A program made the translations under genes and the position numbers. A stretch of DNA of 17,265 bases. Source: JACZUI01 sp965216725 (lineage in GTDB: Bacteria; Actinomycetota; Acidimicrobiia; Spongiisociales; ZC4RG35). The notes beneath the pieces are model-generated. The model was not told the origin of the DNA and did not search any database. It saw only the letters and a program-made list of their open reading frames with translations. The first letter of the stretch is position 1. Each line of letters opens with the position of its first letter. The stretch lies in assembly GCA_965216725.1 (NCBI GenBank), contig CBDCGI010000011.1, forward strand, positions 1 through 17,265, written 5' to 3'. This document shows, piece after piece, positions 8,509-15,749 of this stretch.

Positions 8509-9693
8509 CTAACGAATGTCGACGTCGATGTCTCCAACGTCGACCGAGAGATTCAGTTCTACGGCACCCTGGGTGCCCGGCGTGTTGAACTCGACCCGAA
8601 GGTCACCTATCCCTGCGGACCGTTCGCGGGGTCCCGAGACCTGGCCGACGTCGGCGGTAGCGGTTCCTTGGATGCGGACGCCAGGGGGCACAAAGACTTG
8701 GATCTGCCCGGCATCGACGTGGGCATCGATGGCCACGTTCTCGCCGTCCCACGGAAGATCTCGAAGATCGATCTCGAGGCCACCGATGTCGAACACGTAG
8801 GTGGTCTGGAGCTCGGAGAAGGTCGTCGGGGCGAATTGACGCTCGACTGCCTCGTCGGTCCAGTCCCATTCGAAGGCCGGTGACACGACGAGGGTCGGGA
8901 CCATGATCACGGCGACCAAGATCAGCCAGCGGGCCCTTCCCGCGAACGTCCCGACCAGAAGGCCGACACCGAGGATGGTGACGGCAAGAGCTACATAGTG
9001 CCTGAAACCGGGTTGGACGAGGTCAGTGGTGTTGTCGAGAAGGGCCAGGACACCTGTCCCGAGGACCATCGCGCCAAGCGTGAGCCTGCCGAGTATCGAC
9101 TTCTCGCGTGTCTTCCTCGCTGAGGGTGGTAACGCTGGGGGTGTCGCGGCGGGGATGGGCGGAGTTCCATCGGAGGGCGGGCCACCGGCGGCCGGTGGGT
9201 GATCGTCGGTTGCGACGGCGGAAGCCTCCCCACCGGAGATGTCGAGGTCACCGTCGGCCTTGTTAGGCGACAGCCGCGAAAGGTCTCCGGTGTACAACAG
9301 CACGCCGACCACAAGCAAGCCAATAGCCCAAACCAGACCACCGGAGATGAATGTGAAGTTGTCGAGGAGGATGAGGATCGCAATAAACACGATGCCTATG
9401 CCCAGCCACGATCGGGCGCCGCCCGCTCCGGAGAAGAATCTCTCCGCGGGTGTGGTCGGCTCGTCCTCGGAGCGGATCAGGAACCATCCTGCCGCATACA
9501 AGACCAGTCCCAGACCTCCAGTGAAGGTGAGAAGCACGAAGCCGATGCGAATCAGCAACACCGGGATGTCGAACCTGAGCGCAAGGCCCTGACTCACGCC
9601 GGCCAACATCCGGCCGTCCACAGGGCGGATCAGCTCGCCTTCAGTTGGAGACTGGCTGGCCTCAGTCTGTGTCGTTTCTTGTGTCTGTTCCAT
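8509..9693 (-). CDS. PspC-domain, LiaF-like envelope-stress membrane protein (EsrI-like)
   Basis: The start chosen is ATG 9693 (MEQTQETTQTEASQ); the frame extends 12 residues further upstream without support. After a hydrophilic N-terminus comes a PspC domain (LIRPVDGRMLAGVSQGLALR, then a hydrophobic helix). Two more membrane helices follow (WLGIGIVFIAILILLDNF, and GGLVWAIGLLVVGVLLYTG). A Pro-rich cytoplasmic linker comes next, then further helices around GAMVLGTGVLALLDN and YVALAVTILGVGLLVG. The C-terminal domain is beta-rich and LiaF/DUF4097-like, ending in VELNLSVDVGDIDVDIR. It is divergent from a kinase that shares the PspC domain. In the C. glutamicum EsrISR system the equivalent protein restrains the kinase, and a similar role is inferred here. 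Intact, about 394 residues. Confidence 0.82.
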   Translation of the reverse strand: MEQTQETTQTEASQSPTEGELIRPVDGRMLAGVSQGLALRFDIPVLLIRIGFVLLTFTGGLGLVLYAAGWFLIRSEDEPTTPAERFFSGAGGARSWLGIGIVFIAILILLDNFTFISGGLVWAIGLLVVGVLLYTGDLSRLSPNKADGDLDISGGEASAVATDDHPPAAGGPPSDGTPPIPAATPPALPPSARKTREKSILGRLTLGAMVLGTGVLALLDNTTDLVQPGFRHYVALAVTILGVGLLVGTFAGRARWLILVAVIMVPTLVVSPAFEWDWTDEAVERQFAPTTFSELQTTYVFDIGGLEIDLRDLPWDGENVAIDAHVDAGQIQVFVPPGVRIQGTATADVGQVSGPRERSAGIGDLRVEFNTPGTQGAVELNLSVDVGDIDVDIR

Positions 9694-9726
9694 GGTTGCT
9701 ATTGGACGCAACAGCCAGCTGTTTGG

Positions 9727-9769
9727 CAATCAGGGACGACCCTGATTGCCCCCTGACACGCTCAGGGGG
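9727..9769. promoter_or_regulatory. Paired palindromic operator between divergent stress genes
   Basis: Two perfect inverted repeats stand side by side. The first has arms CAATCAGGG (9727-9735) and CCCTGATTG (9740-9748), four bases apart. The second has arms CCCCCTGA (9749-9756) and TCAGGGGG (9762-9769), five bases apart. The hexamer TCAGGG or its complement thus occurs four times in 38 bases. The position between the EsrI-like gene and the kinase-regulator pair suits a binding site for the LuxR-type regulator and autoregulation; this is inference. Confidence 0.6.
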
Positions 9770-9812
9770 ATCCCCGATTGAGGTCGACGACGCCGAGCGC
9801 GATCATCATGAC

Positions 9813-10970
9813 GTGCCAGAGACCCGTTCCTACGTCTTCTACCGCCGTCGCAGCAACCGGATGGTCGCCGGTGTCGCCGGTGGCCTTGCCGACACTCTCG
9901 GGGTCGGGGACACCTTTGTGCGCGCCGCTTTTGTCACCCTCTCCATGGTTTGGGGGCTGGGAGTGCTTCTTTACCTGGGCTTTTGGCTGGTGGCGATTGA
10001 TCGAGTCGAGGATGTCGAATCGGAACCGGTATCGGGGCACCAAGCAATCGGCCTCGCGATCGCCTTCACCGGCCTCATGCTGCTGTTTCTCATGCTCGGC
10101 TGGTGGCCGTCGAATGGCCTGGTGATAACCGTTTGGGGCATTACGTTCGGCACGGCATTCCTCACCGATCGGCACCTGCCCAACCCACTGGCGTCACTCA
10201 TCGATCCCACGGTGGAGAGCCCCGGCCGATTCCGGATGCTCATCGGGGTTGCCCTGCTGATAGGTGGGCTCGTTGTGTTCGCCTCCAACATCGGGACGCT
10301 CTTCGACGCCAACGATGTGATAATCGCCATCGCCCTGACCGGGCTCGGGTTGATGGTCGCCTTCGGCCCCTGGATTACGCGGTTGGCGGGCGATCTGAGC
10401 CAGGAGAGGCGCGAGCGGATTCGCCAAGAGGAGCGGGCGGAGATGGCGGCCCACCTTCACGACTCGGTGCTGCAGACGCTCGCCCTGATCCAGCGAAGCG
10501 ACGATCCGGCTCGGATGTCGATGTTGGCGCGCCACCAGGAAGGCGAGCTCAGGGATTGGCTCTACGGCAACGCTCCCCTCGAGGGTGTGGATCAGCTGTC
10601 GACGGCGCTGCGCCAGGCGGCGGCTCGAATCGAGGAGGACCACCAGGTTCCCGTCGAGGTGGTGGTAGTGGGGGACTATCCGCTGGACGGGGACACCGGA
10701 GCGCTCGTCGGCGCCGCGTCAGAGGCGATGACCAACGCCGCCAAACACTCGGGTGCAGAACGCATCTCTCTCTATTTCGAGGCAGCCGAAGACCGTCTGG
10801 AGGTGTATGTGACCGACCAGGGCCGTGGTTTCGACACCGATGATGCCGGGAGCGGGCGGGGCTTGGCCGATTCGATCGTGGGGAGGATGGAACGGGCAGG
10901 TGGCTCGGCAACCATCGATAGTGTGCCGGGAGAGGGCACCGAGGTGATATTGCAGTTGGAGGTGTCATGA
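9813..10970 (+). CDS. PspC-domain sensor histidine kinase (EsrS/LiaS-like)
   Basis: GTG 9813 is the only common start before the first domain, though no clear ribosome site precedes it. The frame itself is open further upstream. Order of parts: PspC domain (YRRRSNRMVAGVAGGLADTL, then a helix), two or three further membrane segments (around residues 70-190), a HisKA_3 dimerisation helix with AHLHDSVLQTL (His216 from this start is the likely phosphosite), and an HATPase with N box EAMTNAAKHSG, G1 box VTDQGRGFD and GRGLADSIVGRM. It would phosphorylate the regulator whose start overlaps its stop (ATGA). PspC kinases of this kind respond to cell-envelope damage. The divergent PspC membrane protein is a probable partner. 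Confidence 0.88.
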   Translation: MPETRSYVFYRRRSNRMVAGVAGGLADTLGVGDTFVRAAFVTLSMVWGLGVLLYLGFWLVAIDRVEDVESEPVSGHQAIGLAIAFTGLMLLFLMLGWWPSNGLVITVWGITFGTAFLTDRHLPNPLASLIDPTVESPGRFRMLIGVALLIGGLVVFASNIGTLFDANDVIIAIALTGLGLMVAFGPWITRLAGDLSQERRERIRQEERAEMAAHLHDSVLQTLALIQRSDDPARMSMLARHQEGELRDWLYGNAPLEGVDQLSTALRQAAARIEEDHQVPVEVVVVGDYPLDGDTGALVGAASEAMTNAAKHSGAERISLYFEAAEDRLEVYVTDQGRGFDTDDAGSGRGLADSIVGRMERAGGSATIDSVPGEGTEVILQLEVS

Positions 10971-11602
10971 GCGCCGATCTCTATTTGGTGGACGATCATC
11001 GATTGTTTCTCGCCGGCGTGAAGTCTGAGTTGGCGAACGAGTTCAACATCGTTGGGTCGGCGCTCGATGTGGACACCGCCATCGAGGAGATTCGAGGCCT
11101 CAGCCCTGAGGTGGTCCTGATCGATGTTCACATGCCGGACGGAGGTGGCATAGCAGTCGTCGAGGGTGTTTTGGAGACCAACCCCGGCGTCAAATTCCTT
11201 GCCCTCTCGGTCTCGGATCGGGCCGAAGACGTCATCGCCATGATCCGGGCGGGTGCCAGAGGGTACGTCACAAAGACCATCGAGCCTCCGGAGCTTGTCG
11301 ATGCGGTGAGGAGAGTGAAGGCCGGCGACGCTGTTTTCTCCCCTCGACTGGCAGGGTTCGTGCTCGATGCTTTCGCCGGGGCCATGCCGGCGGACGTCGA
11401 TCCGGAGCTAGATCAGCTCACGGCGCGAGAGAAAGATGTTTTGCGTTTGATCGCTCGGGGTTTCGCCTACAAGCAGGTGGCCAGAAAGCTCAACATCTCG
11501 ATCAAGACCGTTGAAACTCATGTCTCCTCGGTCCTGAGGAAACTGCAACTGAGCAACCGTCACGAGCTGGCGCGCTGGGCGTCGAAACGCCGAATCGTCT
11601 GA
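10967..11602 (+). CDS. NarL/FixJ-type response regulator (EsrR/LiaR-like)
   Basis: A complete 211-residue regulator whose ATG overlaps the kinase stop by four bases. The receiver domain shows the acidic pair Asp9-Asp10, the phosphoacceptor Asp53 in VVLIDVHMP, the Ser/Thr switch in LALSVSD and the Lys in RGYVTKTI. The C-terminal LuxR-type HTH has LTAREKDVLRLIARGF and NISIKTVETHVSSVLRKL. It is the output of the kinase upstream and the natural candidate for binding the double palindrome at 9727-9769. Its stop lies six bases from the stop of the convergent LiaF-like gene. Confidence 0.92.
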   Translation: MSADLYLVDDHRLFLAGVKSELANEFNIVGSALDVDTAIEEIRGLSPEVVLIDVHMPDGGGIAVVEGVLETNPGVKFLALSVSDRAEDVIAMIRAGARGYVTKTIEPPELVDAVRRVKAGDAVFSPRLAGFVLDAFAGAMPADVDPELDQLTAREKDVLRLIARGFAYKQVARKLNISIKTVETHVSSVLRKLQLSNRHELARWASKRRIV

Positions 11603-11608
11603 GCTGAC

Positions 11609-12064
11609 TCAGGCGACCACCTCCACCGGCGACTTGGTCGTCACCTGGAGGCCACCCATGACCACCTTTCCGGTGAGGCGTAGGATGGGGGCGTCCTCGC
11701 TGTCGGCAGGCTCGGTGCGGTCATCAAATCCGCCGAACAGAACATCAGACTCGTTGACCACCCTCCATCCCGGTGGAACCACGAGGCTGAGGCCGCCCAT
11801 GATGACGATCGCATCGAGATGAATTCCCGTCGGTGCGGGTTGCGCTTTCCGAAGGTCGAGCAGGGTCCCTCCAAACACGGTCAGCGTCTGTCCTCCATAA
11901 AACGGATCTGCGGCGGAAACCAGCTCCACGCCTTCGTAGATAGAGACGAGATCGATCTCCTCGCTAGATGGATCCCCTTTCGATTTCAGCGTGAACTTGG
12001 CGAGTAACGCAGCGACGGACGCTCCGAACAGGATCGCGAAGTAGAGGCGAAGGAGTCTTCTCAT
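11609..12064 (-). CDS. LiaF C-terminal-like envelope-stress protein with one membrane anchor
   Basis: ATG 12064 opens with MRRLLRLYFAILFGASVAAL, a single membrane helix. A short charged linker follows and then a LiaF-C type domain: FYGGQTLTVFGGTLLDLRKA, IHLDAIVIMGGLSLVVPPGW and LTGKVVMGGLQVTTKSP, with the repeated hydrophobic-GG pattern of the cell-wall-active antibiotic response family. It resembles the C-terminal half of the protein at 8509-9693 without the PspC part. Its place beside the kinase-regulator pair suggests a second sensory or inhibitory component. 151 residues, intact. Confidence 0.75.
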   Translation of the reverse strand: MRRLLRLYFAILFGASVAALLAKFTLKSKGDPSSEEIDLVSIYEGVELVSAADPFYGGQTLTVFGGTLLDLRKAQPAPTGIHLDAIVIMGGLSLVVPPGWRVVNESDVLFGGFDDRTEPADSEDAPILRLTGKVVMGGLQVTTKSPVEVVA

Positions 12065-12126
12065 CCCTCAAACCATACGACATGGGGTGTGGGAAGACCG
12101 TCCCACGGGCGTCTGTTGGACTTGGC

Positions 12127-12888
12127 ATGGACCAGCCCAGCGCTCTTCGTGCGTCACTCAGCATTGTCTGGTCACTGCTAACGGTTCGACGCCCCGAGTC
12201 CCAGGGCAATGACCATCTCGACCATTCCGGTCTCACCCCGGTGTTGAGAGTCCTGGCTGAACGTGGCCTGTCAGGGGTCGCCCAAGACCTCGGAGCCCTC
12301 GACGGCTATCTAGCCGATTTGGCGACAGTGGATCCCAACCAACTCTCGAGATCCGAGGGGCTTGCATTCTGGATCAACCTCTACAACGGGAATGCGATTC
12401 GCCTCGCTGCCGAAGCCTTTCGCCGAGGCTTGACGTCGGTGTTGCGAATCCCCGGGGCTTTCAATTCAAGACAGATCGGCGTGGCCGGTGAGAAGCTGTC
12501 ATTGGATGCCATCGAACACGCCAAGATTCGACGCTTCAAAGATCCGAGGATTCATTCCGCCCTGATATGTGGCTCGTTGTCTTGCCCCACTGTGCGCCAT
12601 GAACCGTATTGGGGGCGGGATTTGGGGGGCCAGCTCGAAGATCAAATGCGGAGGTTTCTTCGGGCCGGCGGAGCGCTGGCATCTGAAGGTGGAGGTGTCG
12701 CCCTCAGCCGGATCTTCCTCTGGTACGGCTCCGACTTTGTGCGTCCCGGCCGCATGCCCACCTTGCTTCCTTCCTCGCCTGCCAGCATCTTGCATGCCTT
12801 ACGGCCCTGGTTACCGGTGGATCTGGTAGACGATGGCCCGGTTCAATTCCAGCGCTACGACTGGGGTCTGGGTTGCGCCGTGCTCTGA
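12127..12888 (+). CDS. DUF547-domain protein
   Basis: The DUF547 fold is recognised from LAFWINLYNGNAIRLAAEAF, IEHAKIRRFKDPRIHSALIC with CGSLSCPTVRHEPY, and the C-terminal FLWYGSDF region. The invariant Cys/His/Asn-type positions of the family are present. Biochemical function of the family is not settled. I chose ATG 12127; ATG 12082 is also in frame but lies 17 bases from the divergent start at 12064. No clear signal peptide is seen. The last 34 bases overlap the end of the convergent membrane-protein gene. Confidence 0.8.
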   Translation: MDQPSALRASLSIVWSLLTVRRPESQGNDHLDHSGLTPVLRVLAERGLSGVAQDLGALDGYLADLATVDPNQLSRSEGLAFWINLYNGNAIRLAAEAFRRGLTSVLRIPGAFNSRQIGVAGEKLSLDAIEHAKIRRFKDPRIHSALICGSLSCPTVRHEPYWGRDLGGQLEDQMRRFLRAGGALASEGGGVALSRIFLWYGSDFVRPGRMPTLLPSSPASILHALRPWLPVDLVDDGPVQFQRYDWGLGCAVL

Positions 12889-13505
12889 ACCCCTCGCGAA
12901 GCTGCAGCCAAGATGGATAGTGCAATTAGGGCGGCAATGGTGTCGGCGGGCAAGACAATGCTCATCAACTTGGATCCGTCTACCAACCAGCCTCCGCTAT
13001 TGGTGAATCCGACTACGTCGAGATAGATCGCGATCGACGCCACGCAGGCGATGAGGATGACGATCCCACCCAACCAAGCCGCAGCCCGACCTCGGAGAAA
13101 TCCGAGGGCGATGAACGTGGTTGCCGTCACCCAGGCGATATCGAGCGACGATAGAAGTTGGAGAAACTGAAGGGAAACGTCGTATCTGGCTGCCGCAGAC
13201 GTAGCCATAGTTAGCAGGGCCGAGAAGCCGGTGGCCAGGGCGACCAGCGAGGCTGTCGAAGCCAGCCAATTCCTTTTGAGAGCTGGAAACCAGGGTGTCT
13301 CGAGCAAGCGGGACAACTCTGCCACCAGAAGCAACGTGGCCGTCTGGACGATGAGTAAGTGAATGTTGACGTAGGCAAAGAGATTGTCTTCCGGTGCCGG
13401 CGCGCCACGGAGGAACGCAGCCAGCACCATCGGCAACCCCCATTGCACCAAACGCAAGGTGGCCTTGGCCAGCCCTGTCTCCAGAGGGTGGCTCGGGGTC
13501 GTCAG
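12855..13505 (-). CDS. Multi-pass membrane protein, function unknown
   Basis: Hydrophobic segments are visible around VQWGLPMVLAAFLRG, NIHLLIVQTATLLLVAELSR, TASLVALATGFSALLTMAT, LDIAWVTATTFIALGFL, WLGGIVILIACVASIAIYL and MSIVLPADTIAALIALSILA, so about six helices. The frame is open much further upstream but that part is antisense to the DUF1684 gene. A CTG at 13505 overlaps the DUF1684 stop, and GTG 13448 is the first conventional start just before the first helix; the true start is one of these or TTG 13457. It is the last gene of the cyclase operon. I recognise no family. Confidence 0.6.
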   Translation of the reverse strand: MTTPSHPLETGLAKATLRLVQWGLPMVLAAFLRGAPAPEDNLFAYVNIHLLIVQTATLLLVAELSRLLETPWFPALKRNWLASTASLVALATGFSALLTMATSAAARYDVSLQFLQLLSSLDIAWVTATTFIALGFLRGRAAAWLGGIVILIACVASIAIYLDVVGFTNSGGWLVDGSKLMSIVLPADTIAALIALSILAAASRGVQSTAQPRPQS

Positions 13506-14098
13506 CTGGCCCTCTCCCCGGCGGTCACGGCGAGATCGAGGACGTTGCTCGCGGGGGCGAGTGGACACGACCAGACGTCCGAATGAAAACAGGAAGGGTG
13601 GTAGGCGTAGTTGAAGTCGAGGACGACGGTTTGGCCGTCGTGGCCGAGATCCGCCCCTTTCGCGGTGTCGATCAGATAGCGGCCACCTCCATACGTGGAG
13701 TTTCCGCTGGTGTCGTCTCGGAAGGGGAGGAACAGGCCATCGCCATAACCGACCAGCCAAAGCAGCGAGAGCGATCGGCGCTTGCCGGCGAGTGTGAAGC
13801 GGACGGTTCCGAAGTTGACGAATCGGGTCATCCCGACTCCGCTGTTGCGGACGTCCAGTTCCATTCCCGGAGCGGTCCTCACAATCCCGTTCACCCTCCA
13901 TTTGGGGTCGTAGTCGAAGTACTTGAGCCCCGAGAACTTGGTGCGATCTTCTATGGGCGACTGGGGATGGGTTGCGAAGAGCTCGTTCCTGGCTTGGACC
14001 CACTCTTCCCACGCCTCCTCACCCTGGCCGACCCTGACCTGGGCGTAGATCTGGTGAACCCGTCTGCGGTAGTTGAGAAGGTCGAGGTGGGTACTCAC
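13502..14098 (-). CDS. DUF1684 family protein
   Basis: 198 residues, GTG start at 14098 overlapping the stop of the cyclase gene (GTGA). Family features: an N-terminal helical part with YRRRVHQIYAQVR and EEWVQARNELFATHPQSPI, the KYFDYDPKWR stretch, GTVRFTLAGKRRSLSLLWL, and the conserved end GNSTYGGGRYLIDTAKGADL followed by LDFNYAYHPSCFHSD and WSCPLAPASN. Members are soluble proteins of unassigned function, common in actinobacteria. The overlapping start suggests it is made together with the hydrolase-cyclase protein. Confidence 0.83.
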   Translation of the reverse strand: MSTHLDLLNYRRRVHQIYAQVRVGQGEEAWEEWVQARNELFATHPQSPIEDRTKFSGLKYFDYDPKWRVNGIVRTAPGMELDVRNSGVGMTRFVNFGTVRFTLAGKRRSLSLLWLVGYGDGLFLPFRDDTSGNSTYGGGRYLIDTAKGADLGHDGQTVVLDFNYAYHPSCFHSDVWSCPLAPASNVLDLAVTAGERAS

Positions 14099-15465
14099 AC
14101 TTGGAGTGAACCGTGGGTGGCCTCAAAAAGATTCCACTTTCCGGGAAGGCCCTTCAAGTCGAATGACCCACATTCCACAAATTCGAGAGGAGAGCCAATG
14201 ACGAGATCTTTGACCGTTCCTGAGACCATTACCCCTCCCTCCGATGCCATGTCCATAACCCTGGACGCAAGGTTGACGCCGACACCCCCGATCTCGCCAT
14301 TGCGTTTCTCGATCTCTCCAGTATGGATACCGGCTCTGATGTCGATGCCGAGGGGTAGGACTGCTGACCTGATGCTGAGGGCGCAGAGCACGGCCGCCTG
14401 AGGGCTATCAAAGGTCGCCAGCCAGCCGTCGCCGGTTGCGGCGACCTCCTCCCCCCCGTGCCGTTCGATGGCCTGTCTCGTCAACCGATCGTGGTCGGCG
14501 CGCAAGTCAAGCCAACGCTCATCGCCAATCTCGGCAGCAAGTGCGGTTGAGCCCACGATGTCGGTGAACATGACGGTGGAGAGGGTTCGATTGGTCTGCA
14601 CCGAGCGATGACCGCCTTTGACGAAAGCCTCGATTTCGTCGAGCACGGGTGTGAAGTTCCCTGCGTGCCAGGGGATTGTGTCAGCACCCTCGAGCTCGAC
14701 GAGGCGCGCATTCCGTATGTTTCTTGCCAGGTATCCGCTGTGGATTGGCCGGTGGAATAGGGCGTCTTTTCGACAGATCACAAGGGTCTCCGCTTCGACC
14801 AGAGGAACAAATGCCCGCACGTCGGTTTCCCCGATCCAATGGACCGCCTGGGCGGCAATGGCGGGTGCCATGGAGAGGCGTTGGAAGCGGGGATACCAGG
14901 ACCTAAACCTCGGATCGTTCGCGACCGAAGGTGCCGTCACGACCAGCGTGTCGGCGTTCACCCCATACATCTCCCGCCAGTTGCGCTCGAGTGTCTCGAT
15001 CACCTCGTCTGGCGCACCAATGGGGTAGTCGTCCGACCGGCGGAATCGTGCGTACGAGTTGACGAGGACGAGGCCGGGAAAGCGCTCAGGATCGTAGGCA
15101 GCAAGGATTATGGCGAGGGTGCCACCTTCCGTATCTCCGATGAGGGTCGCCGTTTCGACTCCGAGGTCGTCGAGTACGGCTACCACATCCTGCCTAGCGT
15201 CCGCGACCGGATCGACCCAACCTCGTTGCGGGCCATCTGAGATTCCTGATCCCCGCTTGTCGATCATGATCACCCGACCGAAAGTGGCGAGACGACTGAG
15301 GTACCGGGCGGCGCTCGGTTCGTCCCAGATTGCATCGATGTTGGTTATCCAGTGGGTCAGGAAGACCAGATCGTCCGGCCCTTCGCCGAACACCTGATAG
15401 CCGACCCGACCCGCCGGCGTGGTGGCAAAGCGCGACTCTGGCCGGTCGAAGTGGAGACTGGGCAC
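14095..15465 (-). CDS. Alpha/beta hydrolase-like domain fused to class III adenylate/guanylate cyclase
   Basis: 456 residues from GTG 15465, with GGGGAG just upstream. Residues 1-285 form an alpha/beta hydrolase-like domain (VFLTHWITNID, MIDKRGSGISDG). The nucleophile-elbow motif reads GDTEG at 110-114, with Thr where Ser is usual. The usual catalytic His region reads GADTIPW at 260-266, with Thr in the His place. Residues 293-450 form the cyclase: MFTDIVGST with metal Asp302, ATGDGW with metal Asp346, and VNLASR with Asn398 and Arg402. The Lys typical of ATP selection before the GDG motif is Ala here. The domain order matches mycobacterial LipJ/Rv1900c. The hydrolase part is probably a sensor rather than an enzyme. 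First gene of a three-gene operon. Confidence 0.87.
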   Translation of the reverse strand: MPSLHFDRPESRFATTPAGRVGYQVFGEGPDDLVFLTHWITNIDAIWDEPSAARYLSRLATFGRVIMIDKRGSGISDGPQRGWVDPVADARQDVVAVLDDLGVETATLIGDTEGGTLAIILAAYDPERFPGLVLVNSYARFRRSDDYPIGAPDEVIETLERNWREMYGVNADTLVVTAPSVANDPRFRSWYPRFQRLSMAPAIAAQAVHWIGETDVRAFVPLVEAETLVICRKDALFHRPIHSGYLARNIRNARLVELEGADTIPWHAGNFTPVLDEIEAFVKGGHRSVQTNRTLSTVMFTDIVGSTALAAEIGDERWLDLRADHDRLTRQAIERHGGEEVAATGDGWLATFDSPQAAVLCALSIRSAVLPLGIDIRAGIHTGEIEKRNGEIGGVGVNLASRVMDMASEGGVMVSGTVKDLVIGSPLEFVECGSFDLKGLPGKWNLFEATHGSLQV

Positions 15466-15496
15466 CTCCCCAAACCTAGCTGGACGCCTAATTCCC

Positions 15497-15526
15497 TTGA
15501 CTCTCCATGGTTCGGTGTGCCAACCT
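15497..15526 (+). promoter_or_regulatory. Probable whiB7 promoter
   Basis: TTGACT (15497-15502) is a good -35 element; CAACCT (15521-15526) at 18 bases is a weak -10. The bases just upstream are AT-rich (TAATT, 15489-15493), as expected where the WhiB7 AT-hook contacts its own promoter. It would give a leader of more than 200 bases. Confidence 0.45.
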
Positions 15527-15552
15527 GTCGCCGTCGATATTCGGAGGCCTTG

Positions 15553-15666
15553 GTGATCAAGATTTTCACTCTCACCACTGGGAACACCAGGGCTTTTGTC
15601 GCGCCCGCTTCGGCATTCATGGGTGTGAATCTGCCCGACCAGCCGCTACGGCCTCCGCATCAATGA
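15553..15666 (+). CDS. 37-codon upstream ORF in the whiB7 leader
   Basis: GTG 15553 is preceded by CGGAGG five bases upstream, a strong ribosome site. The peptide begins MIKIFTLTTGNTRAFVAP and ends LRPPHQ at TGA 15664-15666. Codons 33-34 (CGG CCT, 15649-15654) are complementary to the 5' arm of the terminator hairpin. Upstream ORFs controlling attenuation are known for whiB7 in mycobacteria and Streptomyces; this position and design match. The peptide itself need not have a function. Confidence 0.65.
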   Translation: MIKIFTLTTGNTRAFVAPASAFMGVNLPDQPLRPPHQ

Positions 15667-15692
15667 TCTGAAGACTCATCAGACCACTCCAG

Positions 15693-15721
15693 AGGCCGTC
15701 GGCGATCCCGGCGGCCTTTTT
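15693..15721 (+). terminator. Intrinsic terminator/attenuator in the whiB7 leader
   Basis: Arms AGGCCGTCGG (15693-15702) and CCGGCGGCCT (15708-15717) form a ten-pair stem with one wobble pair and a five-base loop, followed by five T. It lies 29 bases before the whiB7 start, so it would stop transcription before the gene. An eight-base perfect alternative pairing exists: ACGGCCTC (15648-15655, inside the upstream ORF) with GAGGCCGT (15692-15699), which would break the terminator. Confidence 0.8.
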
Positions 15722-15749
15722 GATTGGAAATCGACAGGAAAGACTTGAA

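Noticed and set aside
9199..9756. + strand open frame of 185 codons opposite the PspC protein
   Set aside because: Antisense to a gene with clear PspC and LiaF-like domains; composition is that of a shadow frame.
11599..11612. CTGAG-CTGA-CTCAG hairpin as a bidirectional terminator
   Set aside because: Only five pairs and no T run on either side; too weak to call.
13506..14012. N-terminal extension of the membrane-protein frame
   Set aside because: The extra 169 codons are an out-of-frame reading of the DUF1684 gene, rich in Arg and Pro, with no domain.
13394..14401. Long + strand open frame of about 335 codons
   Set aside because: It is antisense to the DUF1684 gene and the cyclase 3' end, which have clear family motifs; the product has no recognisable domain and arises from G+C-rich codon bias.
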